DNA of 64,000 nt from Tubulanus polymorphus (lineage: Eukaryota > Nemertea > Palaeonemertea > Tubulaniformes > Tubulanidae). Shown piece after piece: positions 1 to 12,429 of the stretch. The notes below the pieces were generated by a model. The model had not been told where the DNA came from. It did not search any database and saw only the letters and a program-made list of their open reading frames with translations. The stretch is taken from NCBI RefSeq assembly GCF_964204645.1, contig NC_134026.1:17068650-17132649 (forward strand). The letters run 5' to 3'. The stretch's first letter is position 1. Each line of letters opens with the position of its first letter. Made by a program: the position numbers and the translations under genes.

Positions 1-311
1 ATATAAGATTTATTTAAAATAGATTTAGTTTTTTCAATAGATTTTTATAGTTGTTGAGGTTTATCATCAAAATATTCTGTTCCTAAAATATTATATATAT
101 TAAACCTTGTTGATGTTTTTGTGTCTCAAGATGTCTATCATAATTCCTTTTACTTATAAATTCATTACAAACATTACATTTAATTTATGATTTGTAGTTT
201 TTTCCACGCCGAGATTTATTAGATTTATCAATATATTTTTTACAATATGTACAATAATATTCATTTTTATTAAAATCAAATTTTGTTTGTTTGGTGTTCA
301 CTCTCTCCCAT
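1..311 (-). pseudogene. 5' fragment of Maverick-type PolB gene (zinc-finger N-terminus), left-edge copy
   Basis: The minus strand from an ATG at 311 encodes the same N-terminal region as the PolB gene that starts at 62409. It holds a first C2H2 finger (CTYCKKYIDKSNKS, 185-260) and, in another frame, a second finger (CNVCNEFISKRNYDRH, about 120-180). The frame breaks just after the start and again between the fingers, so this copy is not translatable as it stands. The gene runs off the left edge. The start sits in TAAATG with a T-rich tract upstream, as in the element at the right end of the window. In this family the protein is the polymerase that replicates the element; that role is inferred from the right-hand copy. 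The homology is visible directly between the two ends. Confidence 0.8.
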
Positions 312-333
312 TTATATAAAAAAGAAATTATGA

Positions 334-346
334 GTGGTGATGAGTG
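334..346 (-). promoter_or_regulatory. Conserved 13-mer upstream of element gene start
   Basis: The minus strand carries CACTCATCACCAC 22 bases before the ATG at 311, followed by a T-rich tract and TATAAATG. The same 13-mer occurs at 52052-52064 and 62375-62387, each 21 bases before a gene start of the right-hand element. Similar GAGG-CGAGAGG sequence also lies further upstream here and at 52021. It may be a promoter core or the inner part of the element terminus. Confidence 0.6.
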
Positions 347-609
347 ATGTGTCGTCCTCTCGTCCTCTGATCTGAAAACGCCATATTCCAATTACTATTA
401 TATTGATGAATGAGGAATTATTGAGTACATACTGATCAAATCTTCCACAGAAAATTTATACTCTTGCCCTATAGATAGGGGTGTGACATTTTCAGTTCGG
501 TCATTGTAGGTTATATCGGGCAAGAACACCACTACACACCCCTAGTACATGGCTCATATATGAAAATTACTTTTTTATTCAAGTACTTACAGAATCCCTA
601 AAAGCGAAG

Positions 610-1047
610 ATGAAAAGGGATCGATCAACTCTCGTAGATGTAACAGAAAATGATGATGTTCGTAAGAAATTTGGTAGCAAGTGCAGGTGTGATGCATCAA
701 CTGATAACGAAGAATCTGATTCAACAAACAACAAAAGGCGAAAACCATTATTACCACTAACGGTATGTCATTTTTTTAAGAAAGCTAATCATACACCAAA
801 TTTCGCTTATACCAATATAAAAAAGACATGATTGTGTCTTCAGGATAATAACATGGAAATGGAAGACCTGGCTAGTATCGAGCAGCATCTGAAATATCTA
901 TCGGACGAAGCTTTAAAATCGCGTCCCGATGTAGATGTCGTAAAGAAGAAAGCGCGGAAAACGGAAAGGCATCGTCTCGAACTTAGCGGCCAGTTAACGA
1001 CGGAAGAAACGGTGGAAAATATTCCCTGGTTAGGAAATCCTAGAATA
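610..1047 (+). CDS. Two 5' exons of an unrecognised, basic, probably nuclear protein
   Basis: Exon 1 (610-762, 51 codons) opens with ATG in a good context. It is Asp/Glu/Lys-rich with a KKFGSK stretch, an Asn/Ser/acidic segment and a nuclear-localisation-like NKRRK. It ends at a GTATGT donor. A short intron follows (763-843) with a TTTTTTT tract and a TGTCTTCAG acceptor. Exon 2 (844-1047, 68 codons) starts with DNNMEMEDLASIEQ, contains a Lys/Arg-rich KKKARKTERHR and ends at a GTAAGT donor. Both introns are phase 0 and the frame is open throughout, which supports real coding sequence. I do not recognise the family. Later exons must lie to the right, but I could not identify them before the convergent gene at 3.8-4.2 kb. 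The function is unknown. Confidence 0.6.
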
Positions 1048-1056
1048 GTAAGTTGA

Positions 1057-1567
1057 AATAGATGGTGTGTAACGAATCATATCTAATATATTCATCATTA
1101 TACCAGCATAGGGTGTATATTGTGTCAGGTTGTCCGTCCGTCTGTCTGCCCCCTACAATTTGAAGAAATTAAATATCATGTCATTATTTCTGCAGCAGCA
1201 GCCGCAGTTCTAATCGCAGAACTGAAATTCATTGTTAATAAGCATTCGGTGCATTCTAGGATAACTTCTTTGATAATTTGTTGTCATTGAAATAATTGTG
1301 ACTCCAATTCTGAAATTTACCTTCAGCTGAAAAAAAGGATAGAATTCTTGTATGGGACTTGGTCACATGCAATCTTCTCTTTATACTCATCAGCTATAAA
1401 TCCTGCTAGTGTGAAACATTGTTGTAGCAGATATTATTTCTGAAATAATTCACTGTTAGCCCAATCTTAATTAAAGGTGTTAGCCGATATGGAGGCACGA
1501 TTTAACGTCAATATACATACATACATACGTACATACGTACAAACGCACATACGCACGCACGCACATA

Positions 1568-1611
<44 letters not shown>

Positions 1612-3233
1612 CATACATACATACATACATACGAGCTTTGAGGAACAACCTTCAGAAAACTGCACTCCATTTTCAAGAAGACCCGTTTTTGACATGTAAT
1701 GCGGTCGGTTTATCCCTTTAGTACTTTTATCCTTTCATTGAAAAATCTCCCTTGTACTTGATTTTTTGTCCCAAAATTTTACGACCTTCTCTTTCCCAAT
1801 AAAAGGCTCAGAAAAATCTAACCACTAGGCTTAGGCTTATGAAGTTAATTTTTTCTATCAGCTTACACCATAGGCTAACAAAATTAACAACTATCTGTCT
1901 TCTATAATGCATTCTAGCAAGGATGCTGTTGCCATGGAAATGGACCGTTTTTCAAGAAAATTTGGAAAAAAAGCATAAACCATTTCAATTTTCAAAGTTT
2001 TCAATAATACGTTATTCATTTCAGTGCATATATCTCAGTTTTGTCTGCCCATAATGTCTTGAGTAACTATAACAAAAAACTATAACACAATAGATCAATG
2101 TTATCATCTCGAATGAATGACCAAAGAAAAATATAATTTTGATTTTTTTTCGTAAAATGGCAAATTATGGACATTTTTAGATATTTTTTCAAGGAACAAG
2201 TCCAAACAAAGCTCTCAAGCTCTCTGTTATGAATAAAGTTCTAAAAATTATAGCATATCTGCAAATAGATGTAATATACAGATCTACTTTATTTCTGTTT
2301 ATTTTTTCCTAGTAGGGGCGCCCTTTGTTTTTTAGGGTTATTGAAAGCAAATTTGGGCATGTATGGGTAGCGAGCAAAACCTAGGTCAGGACATTATCAT
2401 TAGAAATTTTATGTACTAGGAAAAGGTGTAGAATGTTTATTTTGACTACTAGACAGCCATTTCCATCAATAAAATGCATACTTTCATCATTATCACTGTC
2501 TAAATTACTATTGTCTGAGTCGAAGAATGGTAGGGTCACTTATTGTCGCATGAGATAGTTCTGCTATATGATATTATCCTTCAAAATCCTATAGAACTTA
2601 AAAAATTATTGATAAAAATGTTTTCCTGATGCTTTGCATCGATCTTGAATCTCCAGAGTTTGAATAATGTTGTTACTACCAGAGCAAAATACTCATTTGC
2701 CACAGTACACATTTATATGTATCAAAAGTTTTAACGCAATTTGAATATGATACATATAAATATGTATCAAAGTTTTAAATGGTTATTATGCAAATCACAA
2801 AACTTGGTATAGATAAGTACATAGATATGTGCGTAATATGCCAACCTGCATGATTAGTTCATACAATTGCCACCAGAGGACTGTCAAAACAACGATTTTT
2901 GCTTCTAGCTCCGGAACCGTTGGCGATAGAATAGTGGTTGCAATGTGTGGTCACTAGCCCTTTACAAGACACTTGTATTGATGTATGGTTTAAGTTGGTA
3001 ACTCATATGGTTCTCCAGTTGCGCCACCTACAAGTTGCTGGAAATGAATTTTCACTGATATCTACTAAGCGGATAAAGAGATTTCTATGAAAAATGTACC
3101 TGAATATGCGATACAACGAACCCCTCACATGATTAGTTCCTATTCTAACCACCAGGGGGCGATAATTTGGAAAACTCATTCTAGCAACCATTTTTTCGCG
3201 TGCAATTCTGCCATTTTATCATAGATATCACTA

Positions 3234-3234
<1 letters not shown>
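1057..3234. other. Intronic or intergenic sequence with no supported gene
   Basis: This is moderately AT-rich sequence after the exon-2 donor. No long open frame, paired splice sites or clear transposon ends were seen. It probably includes intron of the upstream gene. The only distinct structure is the microsatellite at 1511-1633. Confidence 0.5.
1511..1633. repeat. Compound microsatellite (CATA)n / (CGCA)n / (CA)n
   Basis: Blocks of CATA, CGTA, CGCA and CA units follow one another, then CATA again. The long Val/Cys-type open frames read across it are low-complexity artefacts. Confidence 0.95.
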
Positions 3235-3295
<61 letters not shown>

Positions 3296-3325
3296 ATTAT
3301 TATAATTATAATTATTATTATTATA

Positions 3326-3392
<67 letters not shown>

Positions 3393-3418
3393 GTGTTATT
3401 AGTGTTATTAGTTATTAG
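3235..3418. repeat. (ATT)n microsatellite with (CATTAT)n interruptions
   Basis: About 180 bases of near-pure ATT units, with runs of CATTAT around 3330-3375. All frames give poly-Ile or poly-Asn and are not genes. Confidence 0.95.
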
Positions 3419-3770
3419 TATTATTATCTTCATAATGTAATTATCACTTAGTTTATTGATTCCTTCTTTCCCAGAGCAATTCCCCTATCATGCTCAGCCC
3501 CTAGGGCTCGGGGTTTTCCTTCTTATATATGTACCTATTCATCTATGAAATTATATCCAAAGAAATCATGTTCATAATCTTATACATAAGTAAATAAATA
3601 ATTCATTCAATAGAAGTAATAGCAATTGCGACGGCGAGAGCAAAACAAAACCCTAATAATCTGCAGAAAGTTTGATGCATTTGACTGTCCAATTTGCTGC
3701 TTAAACATATATTTACTTTGAGAAGTAACGTATTGGTGCAATGTAGTGTAATTAGATGGCATATTAGAGA

Positions 3771-4247
3771 TCAATGTCCAATTGGTGTATCATTACGAGG
3801 CGGTATACCAGTTCCCCTGTCTCTGTAGAAACCCTTCATCACTCGTTCAATCCGAACATGCTTTCTTAGCGTTTCAGTGTCGATAAATGGTTTGTCGGCT
3901 ACTCGTCTTCCGTATGCAGATGAGGACAAAACCGGCGCCGTGCGATTCAATTCCTCGGCATGGACATTGAGGCCGACGGTATGCTGACGATCGTCACGAT
4001 GTACTTTGCTGTTATACCCGTGTTTAATATGGAACATGTGGTCATAAGTTGAAAGGTTTTCGTATGTTTTACCCTCGGTGAAGTACGGAATCCTAGATCT
4101 TTTCTCACACTCGCCAACAGTAGTTTTGTGATTCTTGTGGATTAGTGCTTCCTTGTGTACCAAGTCTTTCCACTGGCCAGCCACTTCACACGGACTCAAC
4201 TCAACTAACCCATAATTGGCCATATGTTTTTCGTCTTCAAAGCCCAT
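3771..4247 (-). CDS. CFAP90: CFAP90-like (C5orf49-like) cilia and flagella associated protein
   Basis: Single open frame of 158 codons from the ATG at 4247 (context GCAAGATGG) to TGA at 3773-3771. An upstream TTG at 4274 would be non-standard. The middle of the protein carries the core pattern I associate with vertebrate CFAP90/C5orf49: STYDHMF, then KVHRDDRQH, GLNVHAEE and SSAYGRR. A GFYRDRGTGIP stretch follows near the C-terminus. Length is close to the human protein (about 150 residues). CFAP90 belongs to the axoneme-associated ciliary proteins, so a microtubule-inner or axonemal role in motile cilia is inferred from the family name. No intron is needed, though an upstream non-coding exon is possible. 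A candidate RFX X-box lies 73 bases upstream. The identification is by remembered motif similarity, not alignment. Confidence 0.6.
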   Translation of the reverse strand: MGFEDEKHMANYGLVELSPCEVAGQWKDLVHKEALIHKNHKTTVGECEKRSRIPYFTEGKTYENLSTYDHMFHIKHGYNSKVHRDDRQHTVGLNVHAEELNRTAPVLSSSAYGRRVADKPFIDTETLRKHVRIERVMKGFYRDRGTGIPPRNDTPIGH

Positions 4248-4319
4248 CTTGCACTTATCTATCCTGTATTGCAAACGCAGTTGCTAACCACAAATTGGTC
4301 ATCTGTGACAACGGTAATG

Positions 4320-4332
4320 GTTGCATGGATAC
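4320..4332 (-). promoter_or_regulatory. Candidate RFX X-box upstream of the CFAP90-like gene
   Basis: On the minus strand the site reads GTATCCATGCAAC, 73 bases upstream of the CFAP90-like ATG. It is a near-match to the X-box (GTHNYY, short spacer, RRNAAC), with a one-base spacer and one half-site mismatch. RFX factors activate many ciliary genes through X-boxes close to the start, so position and gene identity agree. Confidence 0.4.
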
Positions 4333-4379
4333 GTCAGAAATAACATCCTCTCCTAGAAACTATCCCTCGCGATAAATAA

Positions 4380-7129
4380 AGCGCATAAACTATTCGGCGA
4401 TGAGCCGTGTTCAATTGGTGTAGCGTTAAAACAAAGACACATTACTTTGTATCTGTTTAAGATACAAAGTTAGTAAAACTCGCTTAATCCGGATCGGCTT
4501 TACCCCGATTTTGGTTTAATCCAGACAATATTTGCAGTCCATTTTTCAATTTAGGCCTACACGAAAATGACTTTTAATCTGGACGTATCGGCCCCATTCC
4601 ACGCGGTTGCGCCACCGCGCGGTATTTACGTGAAGCAGCAGAACACAAACATGGCCACTCTCTCAATTTTCAATGATTGAAATCGTGTGTGCATTTCAAT
4701 TATTTCGGCTCTTAGGGTTTTAAGGCACAATATAAGTTGATGATGTGATATGGCGATGTTAATTAATGATAATTCCGCAGTGAAGCTAGTCACGAACGGT
4801 GCCGATTGAGTGTACAGCTGCCAAAAACACTGAAATGTGCGTAGTTGCGTAACTATTTGCAGTGAATTGCAGACGAAACACGAAGCCTTAACGGCCGTTT
4901 AAAAATAAAATTATACCAATCGCAATTGTAAAATAAAAATGAGATAGAACCTAAGTTAAAATTCTGGCCATTTCTAAAATGTTATTACTAATTTTTAGTC
5001 AGTGCGGAACGTTTAGTTTTCCAACAATAATGAGGGGTGGTAGGTAGTCATGCAATTCAAGTCATCATTTATTACACGTTACTTCCGTGTTGTTGAAAAT
5101 CTCGCGAGCCCTGGACCAAACCCCAATGAACAATGTGATCTGTGTGCTGGCCACAAATGCACACAGATCACACTACACTACCCATTACACACTCCAGTAC
5201 CCACAGCTTTCATATATCCATCCAAATATTTAGTGTCTTTCTTCCTGGATTTCCCGTAAACCGGCAGAATTTTGTTGACACCAAACGATCCGAATTAAGC
5301 GCATACAGAAACATAGATATCTGTTCAAAAAACGTCGTCTTCCCTCCAAGAGAACGGCCAAAAGTTTGAGTTTAATAATTTTGTCTCTAAATATCGCGTG
5401 TCGGACGATCATTTTGTTACACGCGGAGTGCGTTGCTGCATTGGTGCCACGCGTGATTTTCGGGATTCGACTCTGCCCTATCATCTTGTAATCCTTCTTT
5501 CGCGTACGTTTTTAAACTTTAAACTGTCGCCGCCTAGAAGTTTCTACAATAGTACGCCTCTTGTCTCTTCAAATAAAATCTAAATTCGTAACTCTTGTGA
5601 AATTTAATTAATTTGAGCGCTGCTGCCCGACATTTTTTTGGAATGATGCGTCGAAGCAGAAGCTGACGAAACAAGAAACATTTAAAAGGTCTATAGAACA
5701 AACCTTTGTAGAAACAGCAATATGAAAATCTATATATAGACTGTACAAAAATAAATCACCAGATTTTTACTTTTGGAAGTGCTTCGATAACAGGATCTGA
5801 AAAAGACAATATATGTATTTCAAACTGAATGTGAATGTGCGAGGTGAAAACTTGTACGCAATCGTCTAGCCATTGTAACGTAACATTATATTTCCGACTT
5901 ATGGTTATATTTGAACTAGCGTGTAATACTAACTTTCGTTTTTTTCAAGTTTCGGTCAATTTTGTAGCCCGGGCTAGGTTTTCTGCCGCGATGTTTCGGT
6001 ATCTTTTCGGCTGTCAGAATTCTAAGTCAGACGATATTAACGATTTATTGGCACCTGTCCTTGTCATCCTTTCCAACACCAGCTTTTTAGCTTATGGTTC
6101 GCTTCTTATGCCAACGGTCTAGTTGGCCTTGTGCAGATATTGCTAGAAAGTGATTTTGACAAGCCACATTTTGAAACGGTGAGAGATCCAGTAGTTTTTC
6201 TTTTTGCAGATGATCCAAAATAGCCTAACACTCGCTATTGTGCGAATTTTGTTGCGATGTGACCGATCTAAACCGTAAAATTCTAGAAAATTGGAAAATT
6301 TCCTAAACTTTAGTATAACTTGACTTGACCAGAAATCATGAATACTCATTAGGGTATGTGCATGCGCTTAACACTGTGTAAAATGACAGGTGAATCCTCG
6401 CTTGAAAAGATCCGGAATTATAATGCCATTTTGTAAAATATCAAGCTTTGTATTGGCAATTACCGTTAAGAAAACAAAAGCACGTTATATTTTTATATTT
6501 TGTCACTGACTCGCGAAATAAAAGTACCGTCGGCGTCAAGGTACACGGAGAAACCGTAGCATATGAACTTCCACCAGTCGCCGGGTATGATACATGTACG
6601 TGGGAGGGAGGTAAGTCGCCAGTTTCTCCTGATGAATAAACGAATTATATCCAATAAAAAGACCTGCTGAATTGGAATAGAAATTCTTTTCAACTATTTC
6701 GTTTGCAGCTACTTAAGTTATTTAGAAGTAAAATATGATCTGCCACCCCTCCACTTTTTACTACGTGGATTGCTGGCCTCTCGATTGCGCAATACCGATA
6801 AATGATGGCAGCGCCAGCTTACCAATTGAGAGCATTCCACATTTTAGGCTGTCTCTGAAGCTATTTTAATAGCGAATGTGAAAGTACTGAATTATTTCCG
6901 AATAAACAAAAATGAAACAAAAATTAAAGAACTGACTCCGCGATATGAACGGTGGGTCTGAACTGCTCTGTCTTCTCATCCGTCGCTACAACACGTGTTA
7001 GTGAATTAAAATAGTAGTTTCAATAATTTTGACGGAACGTTGCACAGGCGTTTAAAACATTTCTTGAGGGTGGCCAGGCTCCACATTTCGAAATGATAAT
7101 TCGAACCGAATATGTTTGCGTAATCTAGC
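4380..7129. other. Gene-free stretch; promoter-side sequence of the CFAP90-like gene, otherwise unassigned
   Basis: The first 500 bases include a GC-richer patch at 4590-4640. Open frames at 5050-5583 and 5835-6122 lack recognisable motifs, consistent splice sites or repeat structure. A polypyrimidine-AG at about 5940-5949 could be an acceptor, but the downstream frame is short. Nothing else stands out. Confidence 0.4.
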
Positions 7130-7134
7130 TTACT

Positions 7135-8240
7135 TTACTTTATTTGACAAACTCTTGGTCTTAATACAAATACAATTCGAGTGATACGGGATACATGAAA
7201 ATAAATACATTATATAGGACGTACAGTAGATAGATACATAATTAAATATTGATTTGCATGTGAGCTATCAAGTGAAAAATTTCATGTTTCTACCAACAAA
7301 AATACACAGTTTACGAAGTTCGGCTCTATCTTAAGTTTGCATTAATAATTTGTATTGAAAAAGGTTGGGGTTCGTTTAAAATCTCCTGTCTAGATATAAT
7401 TCCCTACAATCATTTAAATATGTACGGTTGAAAAGATAATGAAATTCGTCCCCAATCCCATTATTACACAATTGACATGTTCTTTCAGCACGCTCTACAT
7501 TATTCCATCTGCCAGTTTCTATTGGGAGCTTATGATTTGCAATACGGAATTTAGTTGAATTAATCATGAGGGTATCTATAAGATCAGAGACTAGATGGTT
7601 TTCCACGAGTAGATCGGTTTTGAATAACATGTAGTGAGAACCTTTAGTAGAATCGCGTATGGAGCTAGTCCATGATTGCTTACATTGACCTAGTAACCGT
7701 TGTTTGGATGTTGCTTTGAGCCAAATAACCTTTGGGAATGATTGTGAATCCCATATATTATTCAGTCCGACGGAGTATAGGATATCTTTTATATTCTGGA
7801 ACCATTTAATATTAAGAGCATCCCCATTTCCTAGAAATAAATTCAATTGCAGACCTATATAAAATATGCAACAATTTACCGAAAGGGGATGATACTGTTT
7901 GTGCCCAAAAAGTTAACATTCTCACTTTAATCTTGATCAAAAGAGGGTGTCTACCAGTTTCGGCATACAACATATAAGATGGAGTACTATTTCTGAGATG
8001 TAATACGTGACTCATAAAGGAAATATGGACATTTTCTAGGCACTGTAGGTTGGAGAACCCCCAGACCACATAGCCAAATGTTAGAATAGGAACAATAGAC
8101 TGATCGAAAAGTTTATAAGCTGGCAGTCCGGTGGTAGGTTTATAGTATGTATACGCGTGTACAAAAATGGAGAGCTGTTTTTGTTTGACTAATTAGATAC
8201 TTCTTTGTTGCTAGGAAACTTCTGTTTTGTTGTAGGGGGA
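7135..8240 (-). pseudogene. LINE ORF2 C-terminal remnant with 3' tail
   Basis: Two overlapping minus-strand frames (7812-8069, then 7376-7846) resemble the post-RT region of the LINE at 20534-21523. The upstream frame has the equivalent of a Y-G-C-E-I-W-G block (WGFSNLQCLE) and GRHPLLIKIKVRMLTFWAQ. The downstream frame ends with a zinc motif (CQLCNNGIGDEFHYLF). In-frame damage continues up to about 8240. Towards the LINE 3' end, near 7135-7150, lies an AAAGT-type short repeat, read on the minus strand, that may be the tail. This is a 5'-truncated, decayed non-LTR retrotransposon; no function is expected. Confidence 0.7.
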
Positions 8241-9545
8241 TACCAAGATTCTTGTTTGTACTAACAATTTCGATGTTTTTAGCCACTATCTCCTAAAACG
8301 ATGCCATCATATTCTGGATGTCTGAAAAAAATCAGCCATCCCTAGATTAAGTTGTATGAGTTATTTATGGTGAATGGTACTAAGCTTCAATAAGAAAAGA
8401 TTCTAAAGTATCTAATGATTGATAGCAATTCTCAGTCCAATGGACTTTTTTCTTAGATTTTTGCTCATGGGAAAATTATTTTCCTTTTTGTTTTTTCAAT
8501 AAACTAGATTACTTGAATAACACTTAAGAATATACAAGAATTGATTTCTGTGAAAAGGTTATTTTTATGGTTCATAAATTATAGAAGCAAAGGAGAGCGG
8601 AGGTAAGATTCACACAGTTCAAGGGAGACGGAGACATTCATACCTGCTGATTGGAGATGATCGGAATATATGACCACATGAGTCGATCCAGGCCATTTTG
8701 TAATGATGTTAGTAAATCTTGCTAGAAAACAGTGTGCTCAATAGACCTATAGACCTATAGACGTTTGATACATATAACACCTCACCTGACGATCTTAATC
8801 CATGTGCAAATCGGCCGTAAAGTGAGAGTAAATTTTAGTCGATTCGACGGCAGCCATATTGAAAACTTGTGCAGGGAGCTGGCATATGTGGACTGAGGCC
8901 ACGACAACAACACAAACTAAAGAAACGAAACGACAAAATTGAAAAAAATCGGAAATCAACACTTATTCACATTTTTCTTCAACTAGAATTTATTTTTCTA
9001 ATTATCTATTATAGAAAACACGAAGATTTGAAATATATGTTGGAAAACTATCAAAAATAAAAATTGTCGTTTCGTTTTAGAAGTTATATACATCCTTGTA
9101 GGTCTCCTTGTCTATCGTGGTACATGTGTTAGTTTTTGAATCAAGCCATTAATTGTAGACTGAAGTCAATAGAAAGTATATTTTTGAAGTGTTACTTTTT
9201 CAACTGTGTTTCGGCCCATTGGTATGAGCCCACCCGATTACAAAAAGCTTAACACCAAACGATTAGTTGGGTAACTAACTATCCGAAACTATCACCAACC
9301 ACTTCCAAGAATGAACCGGAGGCGAGAAATCGGAGTCCTATCAGAATCTGGTTTGAAACACTAATTGAATGATTACGGTGAGTTGTCCTGTTCATTTCGT
9401 CTCCGACAAGGTTCGTGATGAATTCCAGACCATGCCGACCAAATCTGAATCTCTGCCGCAATTGATCATCAGTGAATTCCTCATATTGTTCGAAATCATG
9501 TCTAAAATGTCTTTCATTTTGAAAATTTGGAACAAAGCAACCTAT
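8241..9545. other. Gene-free stretch
   Basis: No coding frame, tandem repeat or clear transposon terminus was seen. The frames at 8869-9060 and 9279-9554 lack support. Confidence 0.4.
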
Positions 9546-9705
9546 GTTTTGTAATGTAATGTAATGTAATTTTTTTCGTCACCAATTATAATTACAAATA
9601 AAATGTATAACAAATAAGTAGATTGATGATGAGGGACCTGAACAGAGCCTTAGAGGCTGTACAATCACTAGGACGTTCAGGCCCCCTAGAGAAAAAAAAG
9701 AAGAT
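9546..9705 (-). mobile_element. Probable LINE 3'-UTR fragment with (TTACA)n tail
   Basis: Read on the minus strand, a GC-mixed segment (CCTGAACGTCCTAGTG...) is followed by an A-run and then TTACATTACATTACA. A short pentamer tail after an A-rich tract is typical of LINE 3' ends. No coding part is present, so the family cannot be named. Confidence 0.45.
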
Positions 9706-9739
9706 TGATGGTTTCGTTTTCGGCCATTTTTGTTGATTT

Positions 9740-9915
9740 AACGAGTCGTAAGGTGAGATAAACAACCTACCTTGGACTGTTTAACAAGAACGGTCGTTTA
9801 AGTGATTTAACCGACCACTAAATCTTTGAGCAACCGGAAACAACGACTGTATAATTTTTAACGACTCGTTTAGCAATTTAACGACTGTTTAAGACTTAAA
9901 CAACCTTTGAGCAAC
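9740..9915. repeat. Short repeat-rich segment with MITE-like end
   Basis: TTTAACGA / TTTAAGTG / TTTAAGAC units recur, and the segment ends in TTTGAGCAACCGGCCCCAG. A related end (TTTTGAGCAACTGGCTCCAG) occurs at 30906-30925. This suggests the edge of a dispersed short DNA element. The other terminus was not found. Confidence 0.4.
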
Positions 9916-10914
9916 CGGCCCCAGATGTTCAAATTCCATTTCTTACGACAACTTTGAACCGTATACTACTGTTAATACCACCTATCCTCAGACGAGAGTT
10001 TATTACGAAATAAAGGCGATTATCCCATTATTTGCCACTGCGCGCACACACGTGAGTTGCGCTTTCTTTAATTATTTATCTACAGGACCACGACCAAACG
10101 GATTGGTGTATGAGAGCACACGAGTGAAAACGGTGCCGGCGGTGTATGCGATACCTTCACCAAGAACCTTATAGTGTCTGATGTACCATTGAGTACACTA
10201 GGATCGTAAAGCGACGGAGACTGGTGGAGACAACCACTGCCAGGGCTGGGTGAAGCGATACCAAAAGCGTGATACGAAAAAACAAATATCAAAACCGCCA
10301 AATGATTAGCAAAATAATGACGACGAACTCCCGACGCTGATTTATTTTATATCTTTTTTGTTACGATAAGCGAAATTTTGGATAGAGTAATTTCGAACCT
10401 CATCTATAGATGGCAGCACCAACAGAGCGCTCTACGATTTATCGATTTAGTGTAAATAAAATGAAACGTACAAGTATTGTCATGTACGGATGTTCAATAT
10501 TTCCACGTCAAAAATAAAGTTCTAAATTGAATGTAATCATGAAACGCACGGTTGACTCTGACAAAACAAAAAACCAATGGTTTTTTCATTGCTAATCCTC
10601 AGTTGCCACAGTTAGTGTAGATCTTCAAGATAATTATTTTATTGCTTTTCTAAATAGAAAAAAATTCTGTGAACATATGCAAACACTTTATTCAAAATCT
10701 AGAAGCTTCAAACCTATAAGATCAAACTATATTGTCACACTTGATTGAAACTGAGACAATAATTTTCGCTATTTTCACGGTTCCTCGAAATGAGGTAGAT
10801 GAAACGAACCGTGCCGCTGTTGTTATAATTATAAAACGTGGATTACCAGTACGTAGAAGACGAGAGCAAATAAACGCCCGCAGAAAATAAACCAATGCCG
10901 TACTTTATAAACAA

Positions 10915-11027
10915 AGACGATTAATGCTTTGCCGATGCGGGCGAGCGCATTTAGCTTTTTAATTTTCATTAGCGTCTTTTTCATGACGCGGGCGTGACTT
11001 GAGAAACCAGGGTATTTCTTTTGTGTT
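10915..11027 (+). repeat. Dispersed direct repeat, copy 1
   Basis: Sequence starting AGACGATTAATGCTTTGC and containing GGCGAGCGCAT, then ATGACGCGGGCGT and a CTTGAGAAAC block. It matches copy 2 at 12036-12150 in the same orientation with scattered substitutions. No coding potential; the family is unknown. Confidence 0.65.
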
Positions 11028-12035
11028 GCCTATTAGAAAATTTTAAAATAAGAAGATTGAGTTCTTGCATTGCGACACAATAAATCCATAAAATGAACAA
11101 AACTAAAGTTTTTGGGATCTAAAATATTAGTTCACATGGCAAAGTTCAAAGAGAATTCTTTTGAAAGTTGACAGTCAACCAAGTTACACTTAGCCTTAGA
11201 TCGATGGAGTTAAAAAGGATAAAGGATGTGCACCAAGAGCATCAATAATCCGATAGGTGGTGGACGGTTGGCTGCCTTTACAACTTACGTGTTCTTCACA
11301 GAGCGAGTACAAATCTGGGCCATAAATACCTCCAACCAAAGATCCCAGTCAGAATACCCTCATATGTGCACATTACAAAATACCCACAAAGTTCGTCAGG
11401 GTTCGTACATTTCAGGGCAACTGGAATTCCAGGAATTTTCCGGCAGAAAGATAAACAATTCTATACTTACATTATTATAGTTATACACTTACATAGAATA
11501 ATTCACGCAAAATGATTACACAAAGAAAATTCACGAGCTTTGATTGTATTTTGGACACATATGAGAGCATTCTGGGTGAAGGGAACCAGTTTGGGATACT
11601 TTGGTGGAGGTAATGGGCATATCCCATACGTTCCAGATTTGGTTTGTACAGCTTGATTTGAAATTGTGAATTTCAAATTTTGCCTGATTTTCCATTGTTC
11701 GAAATATCTTGCCTGGAAATAAAAATCCAGTAGGCCGATTAATTCTTCTAACCCGAGACAACAAAACGAAGGTGCCTGTTTGAACCACTATCGAATCTAA
11801 TAATATTTTTATTTTTGCAATTATTTTGTGGTATTTCAATATGTCAAAAATTGATTCACTATCTAGGAAAGATGTTCAAGGTAAAATGTCCCAATGGGAA
11901 ATGGGTGTGTCACAAAACAAGACAAATCCATAAAAGGAAATATGTACCAGCTATCAGTACCCAGCTATCAACCGGCTGTCTGTTCGAACCCCATTACTTT
12001 TTAAAATAAAACAGTTGAAATAAAAGGCTCTACCT
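11028..12035. other. Gene-free stretch between two repeat copies
   Basis: The frames at 11226-11480 and 11531-11839 show no recognisable motif. No repeat other than the flanking copies was seen. Confidence 0.4.
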
Positions 12036-12150
12036 GAGACGATTGATGCTTTGCCGATGCAGGCGAGCGCATCTGACTAATCAATTTTTATTAGGGACAT
12101 TTTTTTATGATGCGGGCGTTCTTGAGAAACTACACTATTTCTTTGTGTGG
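12036..12150 (+). repeat. Dispersed direct repeat, copy 2
   Basis: Matches 10915-11027: GAGACGATTGATGCTTTGCC, GGCGAGCGCAT, then ATGATGCGGGCGT and CTTGAGAAAC. Confidence 0.65.
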
Positions 12151-12429
12151 GCTGATGTTAAAAGTTTATCAACATTCAAATTTTCGGTTTTCCACCAAAA
12201 CCATCATCAGGAATGACTTGTGATACAGCATCTCAGCGTTTAAACTGCCATACAAAATATTTTCCCAATACATATTCATCCAGGTGTTGCCACTCCCTGT
12301 GGTAATACGCCTGACATTTAGGGTGTTATGTCTGAACCATCAATTCATAGACTGAGTTCTATGATCAATTTTAGACAGATATCCCCATTTGTGAAACAAT
12401 TTATCAGTCTCGACTTCGCCTTGCAAACA

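Noticed and set aside
1467..1695. Val/Cys-rich minus-strand frames
   Set aside because: Translation of the (CATA)n/(CGCA)n microsatellite.
3176..3433. Poly-Asn / poly-Ile frames
   Set aside because: (ATT)n microsatellite.
5835..6122. 95-codon frame as a host exon
   Set aside because: Short, no motif, only one possible splice site.
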